A stretch of 64,000 bases of DNA from Alicyclobacillus sacchari (GCF_004366795.1 NZ_SORF01000011.1:1-64000), one strand, 5' to 3'; positions 46,415 to 55,529 are shown, numbered from the stretch's first letter. The notes: generated by a model from the letters alone, not told the origin. Program-made: numbers and translations.

Positions 46415-47692
46415 ATGGCGGGTTGGTTACGTGCGCTGAAGTTTGCCAGTTTGATTGCGGTTACACTTGCTTGCTTTGCGCCACCGGTTCGGCACCTAGA
46501 AACCTTGCCGACCAATATCGATATGACGACTGACGATGAGGTCGCGGTTCCTCGCACAGGTGGTTTTCGTATCATTAATTCCCCACAGCAAATGCATTCT
46601 GATTTCTCTCATCCGGCATTTGTCGATCTCTCATCGCAGCAGCCTGGTGACGTCGAGATTCAGAACCGCGTGTTCGGACTTATTCCTTGGCACACACATG
46701 TTCATGTTCAGCAAGCGGAGCGGGTGATGGTCGGCGGCCAGGCGGTAGGGATTCGCCTGTCATCCACGGGACCCATTGTGGTCGGTTTTCACCGAACATC
46801 CGATGGCTCGTCGCCGGCAGCCAACGCACACGTGGAAATTGGCGACATGATCCTTTCGGTCGATAAGCATCCCGTGCGTTCGGCGATCGAACTGCAGCAA
46901 GTGATACGCGATAAGCGGGGTTCTATCCTTCTGACAATTCAGCGAGGCGAACACAAAAAGGACGTCGTCGTGCATTGTCCAGCTACTGCCGCCGGATCGC
47001 AGTTGGGCGTATATGTTCGGGACAAGACGGTCGGCGTTGGCACCTTAACCTTTTATAATCCCGAAACAGGAGCTTTTGCAGCGCTAGGACACATGATTAG
47101 CGACGTCGACACCGGGCGGCCTATTATTGGTGAGGGCTTGATGTATCCTGCTGTCATCACTGGGGTACAAGCGGGAAAAATCGGCGAACCAGGCGAAAAG
47201 AAAGGAATGTTTGTTCATTCGAGTCGTGAACTAGGCCACATCGCTGAAAATACTCCGTATGGAATATTTGGAAAGTTAGACGTCTCCGCTTGTCATGCCA
47301 CTGGAGGCTTGCGCGAAGCCATACCTGTTGCACTGCCGACACAGGTTCATCCGGGACCGGCTGTCATTTACACCGTTCTGCACGGGCAAAAGGTAGAGCC
47401 ATTTCAGGTGCGAATTGAAAATACATCACGGCAGCGAACGCCTTCGACAAAAAGCTTGATTCTGCGAGTGACAGATCCTCGCTTGTTGTCGGCCGCTGGC
47501 GGTATTGTTCAGGGTATGAGCGGCAGCCCAATCGTACAGGATGGCAAGCTTGTCGGAGCGGTAACGCATGTGTTTGTTTCAGACCCTACGCGCGGATACG
47601 GAGTCTATGCGTATTGGATGCTTCATCACAACGCCCGTGATGGCGAGTCCGCTTCTGCGGCGTTTGCGAATGGCCCGGCGAAGGCTGTATAA
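46415..47692 (+). CDS. spoIVB: Stage IV sporulation serine protease SpoIVB
   Basis: 425 aa. An N-terminal membrane anchor (residues 8-25), a PDZ domain (VEIGDMILSVDKHPV, LTIQRG), and an S55 peptidase domain with GHMISDVD (His, Asp) and GMSGSPIV (Ser). It is secreted from the forespore to start sigma-K processing by cleaving SpoIVFA, whose gene lies at 6770-7660. ATG 46415 follows GGGAGGG. A longer frame starting at 46391 is less likely. Confidence 0.96.
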   Translation: MAGWLRALKFASLIAVTLACFAPPVRHLETLPTNIDMTTDDEVAVPRTGGFRIINSPQQMHSDFSHPAFVDLSSQQPGDVEIQNRVFGLIPWHTHVHVQQAERVMVGGQAVGIRLSSTGPIVVGFHRTSDGSSPAANAHVEIGDMILSVDKHPVRSAIELQQVIRDKRGSILLTIQRGEHKKDVVVHCPATAAGSQLGVYVRDKTVGVGTLTFYNPETGAFAALGHMISDVDTGRPIIGEGLMYPAVITGVQAGKIGEPGEKKGMFVHSSRELGHIAENTPYGIFGKLDVSACHATGGLREAIPVALPTQVHPGPAVIYTVLHGQKVEPFQVRIENTSRQRTPSTKSLILRVTDPRLLSAAGGIVQGMSGSPIVQDGKLVGAVTHVFVSDPTRGYGVYAYWMLHHNARDGESASAAFANGPAKAV

Positions 47693-47717
47693 ACGTCGAC
47701 GGTCCATTTACATCAAT

Positions 47718-47748
47718 GACTCCATAAGACATAGGACTCCATAAGACA
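47718..47748 (+). repeat. Tandem 14-bp direct repeat before spo0A
   Basis: GACTCCATAAGACA occurs at 47718-47731 and again at 47735-47748, a 17-bp period. It is in the spoIVB-spo0A gap, just upstream of the 0A boxes. Confidence 0.8.
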
Positions 47749-47773
47749 AGGGCCACCTCGTTGGAGATGGTCC

Positions 47774-47791
47774 TTGTCGAACGTTGTCGAA
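47774..47791 (+). promoter_or_regulatory. Two tandem 0A boxes
   Basis: TTGTCGAACGTTGTCGAA holds two perfect copies of the Spo0A binding box (TGTCGAA with 5' T), with starts 10 bp apart, one helical turn. They sit 103 bases before the spo0A start. Spo0A~P binds such tandem boxes in B. subtilis to control its own gene. Confidence 0.85.
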
Positions 47792-47830
47792 AAGCCATAC
47801 ATCAACACGAAAAGTATTACATAGATTTGG

Positions 47831-47857
47831 CAGGAGTGTACGCTTTGCCGTCGAATC
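47831..47857 (+). promoter_or_regulatory. Putative sigma-H promoter of spo0A
   Basis: GCAGGAGTG (47831-47839) resembles the -35 RnAGGAwWW and GTCGAAT (47851-47857) fits the -10 RnnGAAT, with an 11-base spacer. It lies between the 0A boxes and spo0A. B. subtilis spo0A has a sigma-H promoter in the same place. Confidence 0.6.
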
Positions 47858-47893
47858 CTTAGAATGACAGATAAGCAGGGAGGGTGTTCATTC

Positions 47894-48703
47894 GTGTCTT
47901 CTCGGATGAAGGTGTTGATTGCGGACGATAATCATGAGTTCGCCGAACTTTTGGGCGAATTCATTTCGGCCCAGCCGGATATGCAGGTTTGTGGAATTGC
48001 GTATAACGGAAGTGACGTCTTAAATCTCATTCGCGATGCAGAACCAGATGTATTGGTGTTAGACATTATTATGCCAGTTCTTGACGGAATCGGAGCGTTA
48101 GAACGTCTCTCTGAAGTGACGAGACGTCCTCCGAAGGTGATCATGCTAACTGCATTTGGCCAAGAGACCGTTACCCGACGCGCTGTTGAGTTGGGCGTGT
48201 CATACTTCATTCTCAAGCCCTTCGACATGCCTCTTTTGGCTGAACGAATCCGCCAGGTGATGAACGGCAATGCCGCGCCTGTCGCCGCTACCCAGCAAGT
48301 CGCGGCCTATAATCACACCAGTACATATGCGCCAGCGCCGCCATCCCGCCGTTCCGTCGATGCACAGATCACCCAAATTATTCATGAAATTGGCGTGCCG
48401 GCACATATCAAAGGCTACCATTACTTGCGGGAAGCGATAGGGATTGTGTACGAAGACGTCGAGATTCTGGGATCCATCACAAAGATTTTGTATCCCAAAA
48501 TTGCCGACCGATACAAGACCACACCATCCCGTGTGGAACGAGCCATTCGCCATTCCATTGAAGTTGCTTGGGGGCGTGGCAATATCGACGCCATTCGGAA
48601 AGTGTTCGGATATACCGTCAGTGCTTCCAAGACGAAACCGACAAATTCGGAGTTCATCGCCATGATCGCCGATAAATTGCGGATGGAACATCGAGTCGGA
48701 TAA
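47894..48703 (+). CDS. spo0A: Sporulation transcription factor Spo0A
   Basis: 269 aa response regulator. Receiver domain with [15 protein letters not shown], the phosphorylated Asp 57 ([12 protein letters not shown]), and a conserved Lys in FILKPFD. The C-terminal DNA-binding domain has [19 protein letters not shown] and [22 protein letters not shown] 47894 follows GGGAGGG. Its partner Spo0B is at 9726-10196. Confidence 0.99.
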   Translation: MSSRMKVLIADDNHEFAELLGEFISAQPDMQVCGIAYNGSDVLNLIRDAEPDVLVLDIIMPVLDGIGALERLSEVTRRPPKVIMLTAFGQETVTRRAVELGVSYFILKPFDMPLLAERIRQVMNGNAAPVAATQQVAAYNHTSTYAPAPPSRRSVDAQITQIIHEIGVPAHIKGYHYLREAIGIVYEDVEILGSITKILYPKIADRYKTTPSRVERAIRHSIEVAWGRGNIDAIRKVFGYTVSASKTKPTNSEFIAMIADKLRMEHRVG

Positions 48704-48736
48704 CCAAACGCGAGGGATGTGTGAGCCGACGCAAGT

Positions 48737-49108
48737 TTACGGACTGTTGCTCAACGAGGGCATGTGATACTTGCGTTGGCGCCATCCTGCGAACACTGAC
48801 ACACCGCAATGGATGGCTGCGACACCGCACCACAGCCAGACGGTGACGTCGCCATAAGCTGCCGCCACAGCACTACACCACAGCATATTCAGTCCATGAA
48901 CAACAGCAGCAACCCATAACCTCCAAATCGCAAGGAAACTTGCCATGCAAAAAATGAGACCGGCGATGGTCTCGGCAGCACCTGCCGCTGCAAGTTGGTC
49001 AATGCCGTTTATGGTTCCCGCGCGAGCGACGACGAGTGCTGAACCAGTGCTATACACAGCCATGGCAAATGAAGTTGCAAAGACGGTCCATTTCACTGCA
49101 CGAACCAC
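48737..49108 (-). CDS. Four-helix membrane protein, unknown
   Basis: 123 aa with four hydrophobic segments (about 7-27, 43-63, 66-86, 90-107) and a basic C-terminal tail. No motif I recognise. It is divergent from hemQ and convergent to spo0A. Confidence 0.65.
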   Translation of the reverse strand: MVRAVKWTVFATSFAMAVYSTGSALVVARAGTINGIDQLAAAGAAETIAGLIFCMASFLAIWRLWVAAVVHGLNMLWCSAVAAAYGDVTVWLWCGVAAIHCGVSVFAGWRQRKYHMPSLSNSP

Positions 49109-49182
49109 GATTCATCCCCTGCCTGTCCAAGGATATAGAACGAGACTATGCCTTGTGTCGTTGAAACATGCCTGTAACGCCT

Positions 49183-49211
49183 TTGGGGCCCGTCCAATAC
49201 CTTGTTATAAT
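49183..49211 (+). promoter_or_regulatory. Sigma-A promoter of hemQ
   Basis: TTGGGG (49183-49188), 17-base spacer and TATAAT (49206-49211) preceded by TGT, an extended -10. The start would be about 49218, five bases before the ribosome site. Confidence 0.75.
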
Positions 49212-49238
49212 TGGACACAGTAAAGGAGGAAGGTCGTT

Positions 49239-50054
49239 ATGAGTGCCCCGAAAACATTAGATGGATGGTATGTTTATCACGACTTTCGAAAAGTTCGTTA
49301 TGATCTTTGGAAGGGGATGTCTCAGCCTGCGGCCAATGCGTTGCTGCGTGCCTATGCCGGGTTTGCTGAAAGCCAATACGAGATTCAGCAAGATCGGAAA
49401 GGCAGCTTTGGGCAATTTGTGATCGCTGGTAACAAGGCGGACATCCTGTTTCTCTATATGCGACCTTCGTTGGAAGAATTGAACGAGGTAAAAGCGGCGT
49501 TTGCTGCCACTCCGATGGCAGACTTTACGGAGTCCACGTATTCCTATATCTCTGTCGTCGAATTGGGTGGTTACTTGGCGAAGCCCGGCGTCGATATTGA
49601 GCAGGATGAAGCCATTCAAGCCCGCCTCAAACCAGCCATGCCGTCACACCGCCACATCTGTTTCTACCCAATGAACAAACGGCGGATTCATCCAGATAAC
49701 TGGTATATGCTCGACGAGGAAGAACGCCGCAAATTCTTGCTGGCGCATGGCGCCATTGGGCGGCGTTACGCGGGGATCGTCAAACAAATTATCTGTGGGT
49801 CCATCGGCCTTGACGACTGGGAATGGGGTGTGACGCTGTTCGCCGACGATCCGCTCCAGTTTAAGAAATTGGTTCACGAGATGCGCTTTGATGAGTCCAG
49901 CGCGCGATTCGCGGAATTTGGTCCGTTTTACGTGGGACATCAGGTCGATACGGATGAACTGTGGCGGTGGCTCATGCGATCACGCGCGTCATTTACGCAC
50001 GAGAGGGGAGCGGGGATACATGACAGAGATCGAACAATGGGTCAAGGCAATTGA
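49239..50054 (+). CDS. hemQ: Coproheme decarboxylase HemQ (ChdC)
   Basis: 271 aa chlorite dismutase-like protein of the Firmicute haem route (coproporphyrin-dependent). TYSYISVVELGGY carries the catalytic Tyr, AHGAIGRRYAGIVKQIICGS the proximal His region, and LDDWEWGVTLFADD the family end. AAAGGAGGA precedes ATG 49239. The last 35 bases overlap the next gene. Confidence 0.95.
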   Translation: MSAPKTLDGWYVYHDFRKVRYDLWKGMSQPAANALLRAYAGFAESQYEIQQDRKGSFGQFVIAGNKADILFLYMRPSLEELNEVKAAFAATPMADFTESTYSYISVVELGGYLAKPGVDIEQDEAIQARLKPAMPSHRHICFYPMNKRRIHPDNWYMLDEEERRKFLLAHGAIGRRYAGIVKQIICGSIGLDDWEWGVTLFADDPLQFKKLVHEMRFDESSARFAEFGPFYVGHQVDTDELWRWLMRSRASFTHERGAGIHDRDRTMGQGN

Positions 50055-51183
50055 GTCCGATTTGGTGCGTTGGCGGCGGCATCTTCATGCCAATCCTGAA
50101 CTCTCTTTTGAAGAGGTACAGACTTCCCAATTTGTGTTTGACACGCTCTCTCAATTGCCTGGGCTTGAAATCTCCCGTCCCACTGAGACGAGCGTTGTGG
50201 CCCGTCTGCGCACCGGAAGGCCGGGGAAAGTACTCGCGTTGCGAGCCGACATGGATGCGCTTCCGATAACCGAGGAAACGGGCCTCTCATTCGCGTCGAA
50301 ACACCCAGGCATCATGCATGCCTGCGGCCATGACGGCCACACCGCCATGTTGCTCGGGGCGGCCAAAATTCTACACGAACAGCGGGCGCTGCTGACGGGC
50401 GAAGTTCGTTTTGTCTTTCAACACGCCGAAGAGCTGAATCCTGGTGGAGCGCAGGAACTTGTCGATCAAGGTGTTTTGGAGGGCGTGGACGCGGTTATCG
50501 GGCAACATTTGTGGCAAGAGCTCGAAAGCTGCCGCGTCGGAGTGCGCGAAGGCGCTTTGATGGCGTCACCAGATACGTTCCACATCACCATTGTCGGGCG
50601 TGGTGGCCATGCGGCTCAACCGCATCTGAATGTCGATCCCATCGCGATTGCTGCGCAAGTTGTCGTCAATCTGCAGCACATTGCAAGCCGTATGGTCGAT
50701 CCGCTCGAACCCTTCGTCTTGAGCGTGACCAAGTTCGTTGGAGGCACGGCTGACAATGTGATCCCAAATTCTGTGGAATTGTGCGGAACGGTGCGTACCT
50801 TTCAAGAGGAACGGCGTGATCTCGCCGCGCGTTGGATGGAAGATATCATCCGCGGCATCACATCGGCGCATGGCGCCACATACACGTTTCACTACGACAA
50901 AGGCTACCGCCCGGTGCATAATGACCCACAACTTACTCGCTTTGTCCGCGATGTACTGCAAAGCGAATTGGGCGAGTTGGTTACCGAAGCCGTGCCGACC
51001 ATGGGCGGGGAGGACTTCTCAGCTTACCAAACGGTGGCGCCTGGGACATTCTTTTTCACCGGGATTCGTCCCCTTGCCAGCGACGCATTTCCTCACCACC
51101 ACCCGCGTTTTGATATCGACGAGCAAGCCCTTGCCGTCGGTTGCCGAGCGTTTGTCGCCATTGCATTGGAGTTTCTCAAATAA
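50020..51183 (+). CDS. M20 family amidohydrolase (HipO/AbgB-like)
   Basis: 387 aa. M20D features: RHLHANPELSFEE at the N-terminus, the metal motif HACGHDGHTAMLLGAAK, Glu pair HAEELNPGGAQ, the dimerisation lid around GRGGHAAQPHLNVDP and the last His ligand near FPHHHPRFDID. Substrates are N-acyl amino acids or similar amides, not resolvable here. ATG 50020 overlaps hemQ. Confidence 0.92.
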   Translation: MTEIEQWVKAIESDLVRWRRHLHANPELSFEEVQTSQFVFDTLSQLPGLEISRPTETSVVARLRTGRPGKVLALRADMDALPITEETGLSFASKHPGIMHACGHDGHTAMLLGAAKILHEQRALLTGEVRFVFQHAEELNPGGAQELVDQGVLEGVDAVIGQHLWQELESCRVGVREGALMASPDTFHITIVGRGGHAAQPHLNVDPIAIAAQVVVNLQHIASRMVDPLEPFVLSVTKFVGGTADNVIPNSVELCGTVRTFQEERRDLAARWMEDIIRGITSAHGATYTFHYDKGYRPVHNDPQLTRFVRDVLQSELGELVTEAVPTMGGEDFSAYQTVAPGTFFFTGIRPLASDAFPHHHPRFDIDEQALAVGCRAFVAIALEFLK

Positions 51184-51314
51184 GACAAAGGGTAAGAATA
51201 TGCAGGCCGTCCAGGTTGGGCCCACGAGGGATGAATTTGACAGGGGCAGCTGTCACTTGCGAGCCAATCAGGGCCCTCATACACTACACCAGAACTGAGC
51301 GAGGGGGTGTAGTG

Positions 51315-51437
51315 ATGTACGGAGTGTTTGGCGGTTACACCCGCTGGGCGGTTGTGTTCCTCATCATCTTCGTCCTGTTCATTTTGCTGGTTCCTTATGC
51401 CACCACCACAACCTGCACCACAACCCCGGTGTATTGA
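51315..51437 (+). CDS. YjcZ-like small sporulation membrane peptide
   Basis: 40 aa. Aromatic/glycine N-terminus (MYGVFGGYTRW), one hydrophobic helix VVFLIIFVLFILLVPY and a Thr-rich end. This resembles YjcZ family spore peptides. ATG 51315 is preceded by a GAGGGGG run. A hairpin follows at 51453. Small length and weak conservation lower confidence. Confidence 0.65.
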   Translation: MYGVFGGYTRWAVVFLIIFVLFILLVPYATTTTCTTTPVY

Positions 51438-51452
51438 TGCATGGTGGCTCAG

Positions 51453-51486
51453 AAAGCGGTTCGACCCTTTGGGCGGACCGCTTTCC
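51453..51486. terminator. Bidirectional hairpin between convergent genes
   Basis: GAAAGCGGT (51453-51461) pairs perfectly with ACCGCTTTC (51478-51486), with an inner CCC/GGG. No U-run on either side, so termination is likely but not certain. Confidence 0.55.
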
Positions 51487-51502
51487 GCCTGTGCTATGCC
51501 TC

Positions 51503-52246
51503 TTAGGATTGCACCCAGCCGTCTTCTCGCAACCGAAACAATTCGTTTCCATGGTGCTTTAACCAGGCGCGCCTTTGCCGCCAATCTGGGATGATGGTTT
51601 CGACGATGGACCAAAAGCGTTGACTATGGTTCATTTCCCGCAAATGCGCCAGTTCATGGATGATCACATAGTCGACGATCCGATCCGGCGCCTGGATGAG
51701 CCGCCAGTTCAACTGAATGTTGCGCTTGGTTGAACAACTCCCCCATCTGCTCCTCTGTTCCCTGACGCGTACGATCTCCGGAAATAAGCCATGCTCAGTC
51801 GCCAGCGCCCACGTGCGCTTCGGCAAAACATCGGCCGCTAGCTGCCTGATGAGAGCATATAGCACCTGATGTTGAATCGCAGGTTGCGCCTCCGGTACGA
51901 AAATACATCTTTGATCCGGGTACATCCCAACGGTTGTCTCGGCCAGGTGAATGGACCAAGGCGTACCGCGCAGGCTGATGGTATCCCCCGGAACAAGAGG
52001 GAGAACGTCCAAGGCGGGCGACGTTTGTTGCTGTGCCAACACCCATTCGCGGTTACGTTCGATCGCGCCTTGAATCGCGGCCATAGGTGTTCTTCGCGGT
52101 GCACTGACCCGCAACATTCCATTGTCCCAGCGCAAAATGATACGCACCTGGTTGGGACGCGGTGCTGCCACCGTATACGGGATGATCACACCGTTTAACG
52201 CGATCTGATAGATTGGGTCCATGTCTTGATGTTTACGCTTGTCCAT
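51503..52246 (-). CDS. YgjP-like (DUF45) M48-type metallopeptidase domain protein
   Basis: About 247 aa. VDYVIIHELAHLREMNHSQRFW holds the HExxH zinc motif with the second His region, preceded by RWGSCSTKRNIQLNW, the DUF45 hallmark. The start is unclear. ATG 52246 has no ribosome site but lies seven bases after TACAAT and may be leaderless; ATG 52222 and ATG 52261 are alternatives. Confidence 0.85.
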   Translation of the reverse strand: MDKRKHQDMDPIYQIALNGVIIPYTVAAPRPNQVRIILRWDNGMLRVSAPRRTPMAAIQGAIERNREWVLAQQQTSPALDVLPLVPGDTISLRGTPWSIHLAETTVGMYPDQRCIFVPEAQPAIQHQVLYALIRQLAADVLPKRTWALATEHGLFPEIVRVREQRSRWGSCSTKRNIQLNWRLIQAPDRIVDYVIIHELAHLREMNHSQRFWSIVETIIPDWRQRRAWLKHHGNELFRLREDGWVQS

Positions 52247-52333
52247 AGATTCATTGTAGCGCATGGGCATAACCGTGTCGCTGGGAAGCAGACTACACGA
52301 TAGTCCATCCAGTCCAAGATTGGAGGTTTCGCC

Positions 52334-52849
52334 ATGCATCGGTTAACACCTGTGGCTGTCGCTGTCCTGTCTGCCACCTTGCTTCTTGCTGGCTGTGGCG
52401 ATGGAAATCGGCCAGCGAATCAAGCTGCGCTCGCCCAACAAGCTCTTCCCAGCGCGATCGCCGATCCGCCAAGCAAAGTGGATCTCCCGCACTATCAAGC
52501 ACGCAATCCGCATTTTGATGTCATGACAAAAGATGGCAACATCGTGGTCCGCTCGGACGATCACGGCTGGAACGGACGCTCGATCGACATCTATTACGCG
52601 CCGCCAGAAGCCGTCATGATTCACGACGGTGATTATGTGTTGCGCGACGCGACGCACTTACAGCGCATCGCGTCGGTTCCCCTTAAAGGAAATCAAACCT
52701 GGATCGCCGTGTGGAACGTGAAGGGCCACACCTTGCCGCGAGAGTTTTATTTATTGGCTAAGACGAATGTCGGACAGGCGAACATTGAACATGTGCTTTG
52801 GATGAATCAAGGATATATCGAAGGAGGGGCCGAGTCGCGCGTGCAATGA
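52334..52849 (+). CDS. Lipoprotein of unknown function
   Basis: 171 aa. The signal sequence ends in LLLAGC, a lipobox with Cys 21, then a Gly/Ala/Gln linker and a small beta-rich domain (DDHGWNGRSIDIYYAPPEAV). No motif I recognise. GGAGG lies close upstream of ATG 52334. The gene overlaps nothing of known role. Confidence 0.75.
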   Translation: MHRLTPVAVAVLSATLLLAGCGDGNRPANQAALAQQALPSAIADPPSKVDLPHYQARNPHFDVMTKDGNIVVRSDDHGWNGRSIDIYYAPPEAVMIHDGDYVLRDATHLQRIASVPLKGNQTWIAVWNVKGHTLPREFYLLAKTNVGQANIEHVLWMNQGYIEGGAESRVQ

Positions 52850-52875
52850 CGGCGGTTCGAGGGGCATTCGCCGTC
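52848..52875. terminator. Hairpin between convergent genes
   Basis: GACGGCG (52848-52854) pairs with CGCCGTC (52869-52875) over the 3' ends of the lipoprotein and the permease genes. No U-run. Confidence 0.45.
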
Positions 52876-53377
52876 AGCGAAGCCGCTGCCAGTGCCCCCA
52901 AAGCCCTTGAAACGCAACGCCGCCTGCGATTGCCATCAGCAATGAAACTGCCGTTTTAAGGGCGGTATAGCGTATCCCGAAAAACGGCAGTTCCGCTGGC
53001 AGGCGGGTGAGCGATATCAACTGCCATGACGTCATGAAGGCAAAAACGGCCCCTGGTGCCGCATCTGCCGCCAAAAGTCCAGCTGCGAGCGGATAGACCG
53101 CAAAGCGGGAGCCAGTGCCGACAAGTCCCATCAAGGCCGCCAACGTGATGCCGATCACGCCTGATTGGGGTCCGAGCCAGAGCGCGATGGCAGCCGAATC
53201 GAATAATTGCGCCGCCAGCCCTGCGGCAAACATCGAAACCAAAATCCAAGGTATTGCGTTCACCAGCATGTCGATGGCCTCGTTCCAACCTTCGGCCGCA
53301 ACTTCTGGGCGCGCCCCCGCGCATATGGCGTACCCTGCAGCTGTAACAGCCGCTAGGCCTATCAGCGTCTTATCCAT
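52874..53377 (-). CDS. Half-size DUF318/YraQ-like permease
   Basis: 167 aa with four or five hydrophobic segments. The pattern LVNAIPWILVSMFAAGLAAQ, LMGLVGTGSRFAVYPLAAGL and FAFMTSWQLISL parallels one half of YraQ/ArsP-type permeases (DUF318), without the usual Cys motif. AAAGAGGG precedes ATG 53377. The substrate is unknown. Confidence 0.55.
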   Translation of the reverse strand: MDKTLIGLAAVTAAGYAICAGARPEVAAEGWNEAIDMLVNAIPWILVSMFAAGLAAQLFDSAAIALWLGPQSGVIGITLAALMGLVGTGSRFAVYPLAAGLLAADAAPGAVFAFMTSWQLISLTRLPAELPFFGIRYTALKTAVSLLMAIAGGVAFQGLWGHWQRLR

Positions 53378-53395
53378 ACACATCCCTCTTTCCTA

Positions 53396-54754
53396 TCAAC
53401 CGGCAACGTGGATGGTCTGAGCGTTCCCTGCGCGCAAGGATTGAACGGTCGTTGTCCAGGTGTTTGGATCAGACCAGGCGAGCGACCAAACCGCGACCCC
53501 CGCAAGTCCGTTCTGCGTCACGAGCGACAAGGTATCTTGATACGTGTTGGCCGTCGGGTACCATACTTCTGTGTAGCCGTCGGCATCTGGAAATTTGGTG
53601 TACATGAGATCAAGCGACGGACTCCACGCGCCAACGGGGGCTTTGTCTTGACGCAAAATGTCGGTGACAGCTCCTGCGCTCACGGGTGAACTGGTGACGC
53701 TCCCATCGCTGTGGACGTACCAAAAACGAGTATAAAACGGCATGCCAAGAATGAGCTTGTCGGTCGGTACGCCAGTGTTCAGCAAATCGTTGACACCAGC
53801 TGTCACCCACGGCAAATCGGCGACCGGACCGGGATCGGGATCTGTCCCCCAGTGTTCGTCATATGCCATTAAGACGATTTCGTCTGCGTTATCGGCCAAG
53901 CCAGCATGGAAAAAGGCGAGACTATCGTCCAATGGGACGATATCCGGCGAGATGTCGACCGATAGATTGGCGTGGATGGGGGCGAGGGCTCGATGTAAAT
54001 TCGCGATGAATTGTGTAAACAGATTTCGATCCGCAGCCGCCAGATTTTCAAAATCGATGTTGACGCCGTCCAAGTGATAGAGCTTGGACTGATAAACCAG
54101 TTCGTCGATCAGATTCGACTCCGCCTTTGGATTGGCGAGAACTTCGTGTGTCAAGGTCGCTGAGAACTGATTGTCAACCATGACCCATACCTTGATGTCA
54201 TGCTGATGGGCGTAATCGACCACGGACGGTAATACGCTGCCGCTTAGATTTCCAGACGCATCCTGTAGGTGCAGCCACCCTGGGCTGACGACGTTCATGC
54301 CAGGATTATCCGCCATCAGTTGGATTGAGGAACTGGCTGACGTGGAAGGCAGCCAGCCAAGGACAATGTCCTGATTGTTGTTGGCAATCGTCGTGATCGA
54401 CTGAAACAACGACGTCTGTGCGCCACTATTCTGGACGGCTTGTGCACTGGTCTCGGGCAGGAGAGAGGTCAACATTTTGAGTGGATCGGAAAACGGCAGC
54501 CGGACGTGAGCCGCCACGGCAGACGCGATGGACTCTGTCGGTGCCGTGGATTGTCCTTGATAGTCTGCCGTTCCGTAAAGTTGATTAAGTTCGATATTCG
54601 CTAGCTCGTCCGCTTCAGAGGTGGCAATTTGCTGCATTCCCGACTTGCCGAGGAATGCCCACACCGTGCATGCACAACCGACCAAGAGAAGCAGGAGTGC
54701 GGCGGAAGCGGCGATGAATTGTGAGACGACGTTGCGAAGCGTGGTACGATCCAT
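53396..54754 (-). CDS. Spore-type glycoside hydrolase family 18 protein
   Basis: 452 aa. One N-terminal membrane helix (LLLLLVGCACTVWAFLG), a helical linker and a GH18 barrel with LDGVNIDFENL (DGxNxDFE, catalytic Glu), MAYDEHWG and a C-terminal VWSLAWSDP. Such proteins include YaaH and YdhD spore cortex or coat enzymes. No LysM domain is seen. ATG 54754 suits GAGAGG. Confidence 0.88.
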   Translation of the reverse strand: MDRTTLRNVVSQFIAASAALLLLLVGCACTVWAFLGKSGMQQIATSEADELANIELNQLYGTADYQGQSTAPTESIASAVAAHVRLPFSDPLKMLTSLLPETSAQAVQNSGAQTSLFQSITTIANNNQDIVLGWLPSTSASSSIQLMADNPGMNVVSPGWLHLQDASGNLSGSVLPSVVDYAHQHDIKVWVMVDNQFSATLTHEVLANPKAESNLIDELVYQSKLYHLDGVNIDFENLAAADRNLFTQFIANLHRALAPIHANLSVDISPDIVPLDDSLAFFHAGLADNADEIVLMAYDEHWGTDPDPGPVADLPWVTAGVNDLLNTGVPTDKLILGMPFYTRFWYVHSDGSVTSSPVSAGAVTDILRQDKAPVGAWSPSLDLMYTKFPDADGYTEVWYPTANTYQDTLSLVTQNGLAGVAVWSLAWSDPNTWTTTVQSLRAGNAQTIHVAG

Positions 54755-54848
54755 GGCCACACACCTCTCTGTTGGAATTCCTACGAGAGTCTATGACCGG
54801 ATTGCCCCGTTTAGAAGAATAACCGCAACGTGCTAGAATGACAGTGGA

Positions 54849-55529
54849 CTAGGATGATGGATTGGCTCGCCAAGCTGTGGAGCCATCTGCAAAGTACTCT
54901 TTCTTCCAAATGGCAGCTTCACGTTTCAGTCGTTCAATCAGCGTGTTTGCCGCCTCAAATGCAGCGGCTCGGTGTGGCGAGGACGCTCCACAGATGACGG
55001 CGATATCGGTCGGTAGGAGTTTGCCAATTCGGTGCCATTGCAACGTCTTCATGCCTGGGTAACGTCGCTCCACTTCGGCTTGAATGGTCGCTAGTTGTTT
55101 GTACACCATCTCCGGATACGCTTCGTACACCAGGTGATCGGTATGCCGCTGGCCAGTCCACTCGCGAACGGTGCCAACGAACAATACGGTTCCGCCATGG
55201 TTGGGATCTTCCAACAGCTGATATGCTTCCTCGACGGCGAGAGGCTTTTCGGTAACGCGCAGCCACGGCGCGACACTTTCCATTTCGCCGCCCCCGACGG
55301 GCGGAATGAATGCGATCTCGTCAGTTGGGCGCAACGTATCAGCCGGCCTTGCCAGCGCATGGTTTTTCGCGACAAGCACGTTCGCCAACGCATCCTCAAG
55401 CTGCGGATAGCGGCTTGCTACCAGACTAGGCAGCTCACCTGCTGGCAGTGCGTCTGGCACATCGATGCTGATTTTGTCTTGTCCCATGATTTCCTTTAAA
55501 TTTGCAAACAGGCGAATTTCGATCTGCAT
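54849..55529 (-). CDS. moaDE: Fused molybdopterin synthase MoaD-MoaE
   Basis: 226 aa. Residues 1-81 are a MoaD ubiquitin-like domain (MQIEIRLFANLKEIMG) ending in VGGG at about 78-81, and the rest is MoaE (VLFVGTVREWTG, HRIGKLLPTDIAVICGASSPHR, and WKKEYFADG with the catalytic Lys). MoaD needs a free Gly-Gly end to carry the thiocarboxylate sulfur, so this chain is expected to be cleaved after Gly 81, as with the mycobacterial MoaX fusion. The gene is divergent from moaC, with 52 bases between starts. Confidence 0.92.
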   Translation of the reverse strand: MQIEIRLFANLKEIMGQDKISIDVPDALPAGELPSLVASRYPQLEDALANVLVAKNHALARPADTLRPTDEIAFIPPVGGGEMESVAPWLRVTEKPLAVEEAYQLLEDPNHGGTVLFVGTVREWTGQRHTDHLVYEAYPEMVYKQLATIQAEVERRYPGMKTLQWHRIGKLLPTDIAVICGASSPHRAAAFEAANTLIERLKREAAIWKKEYFADGSTAWRANPSS

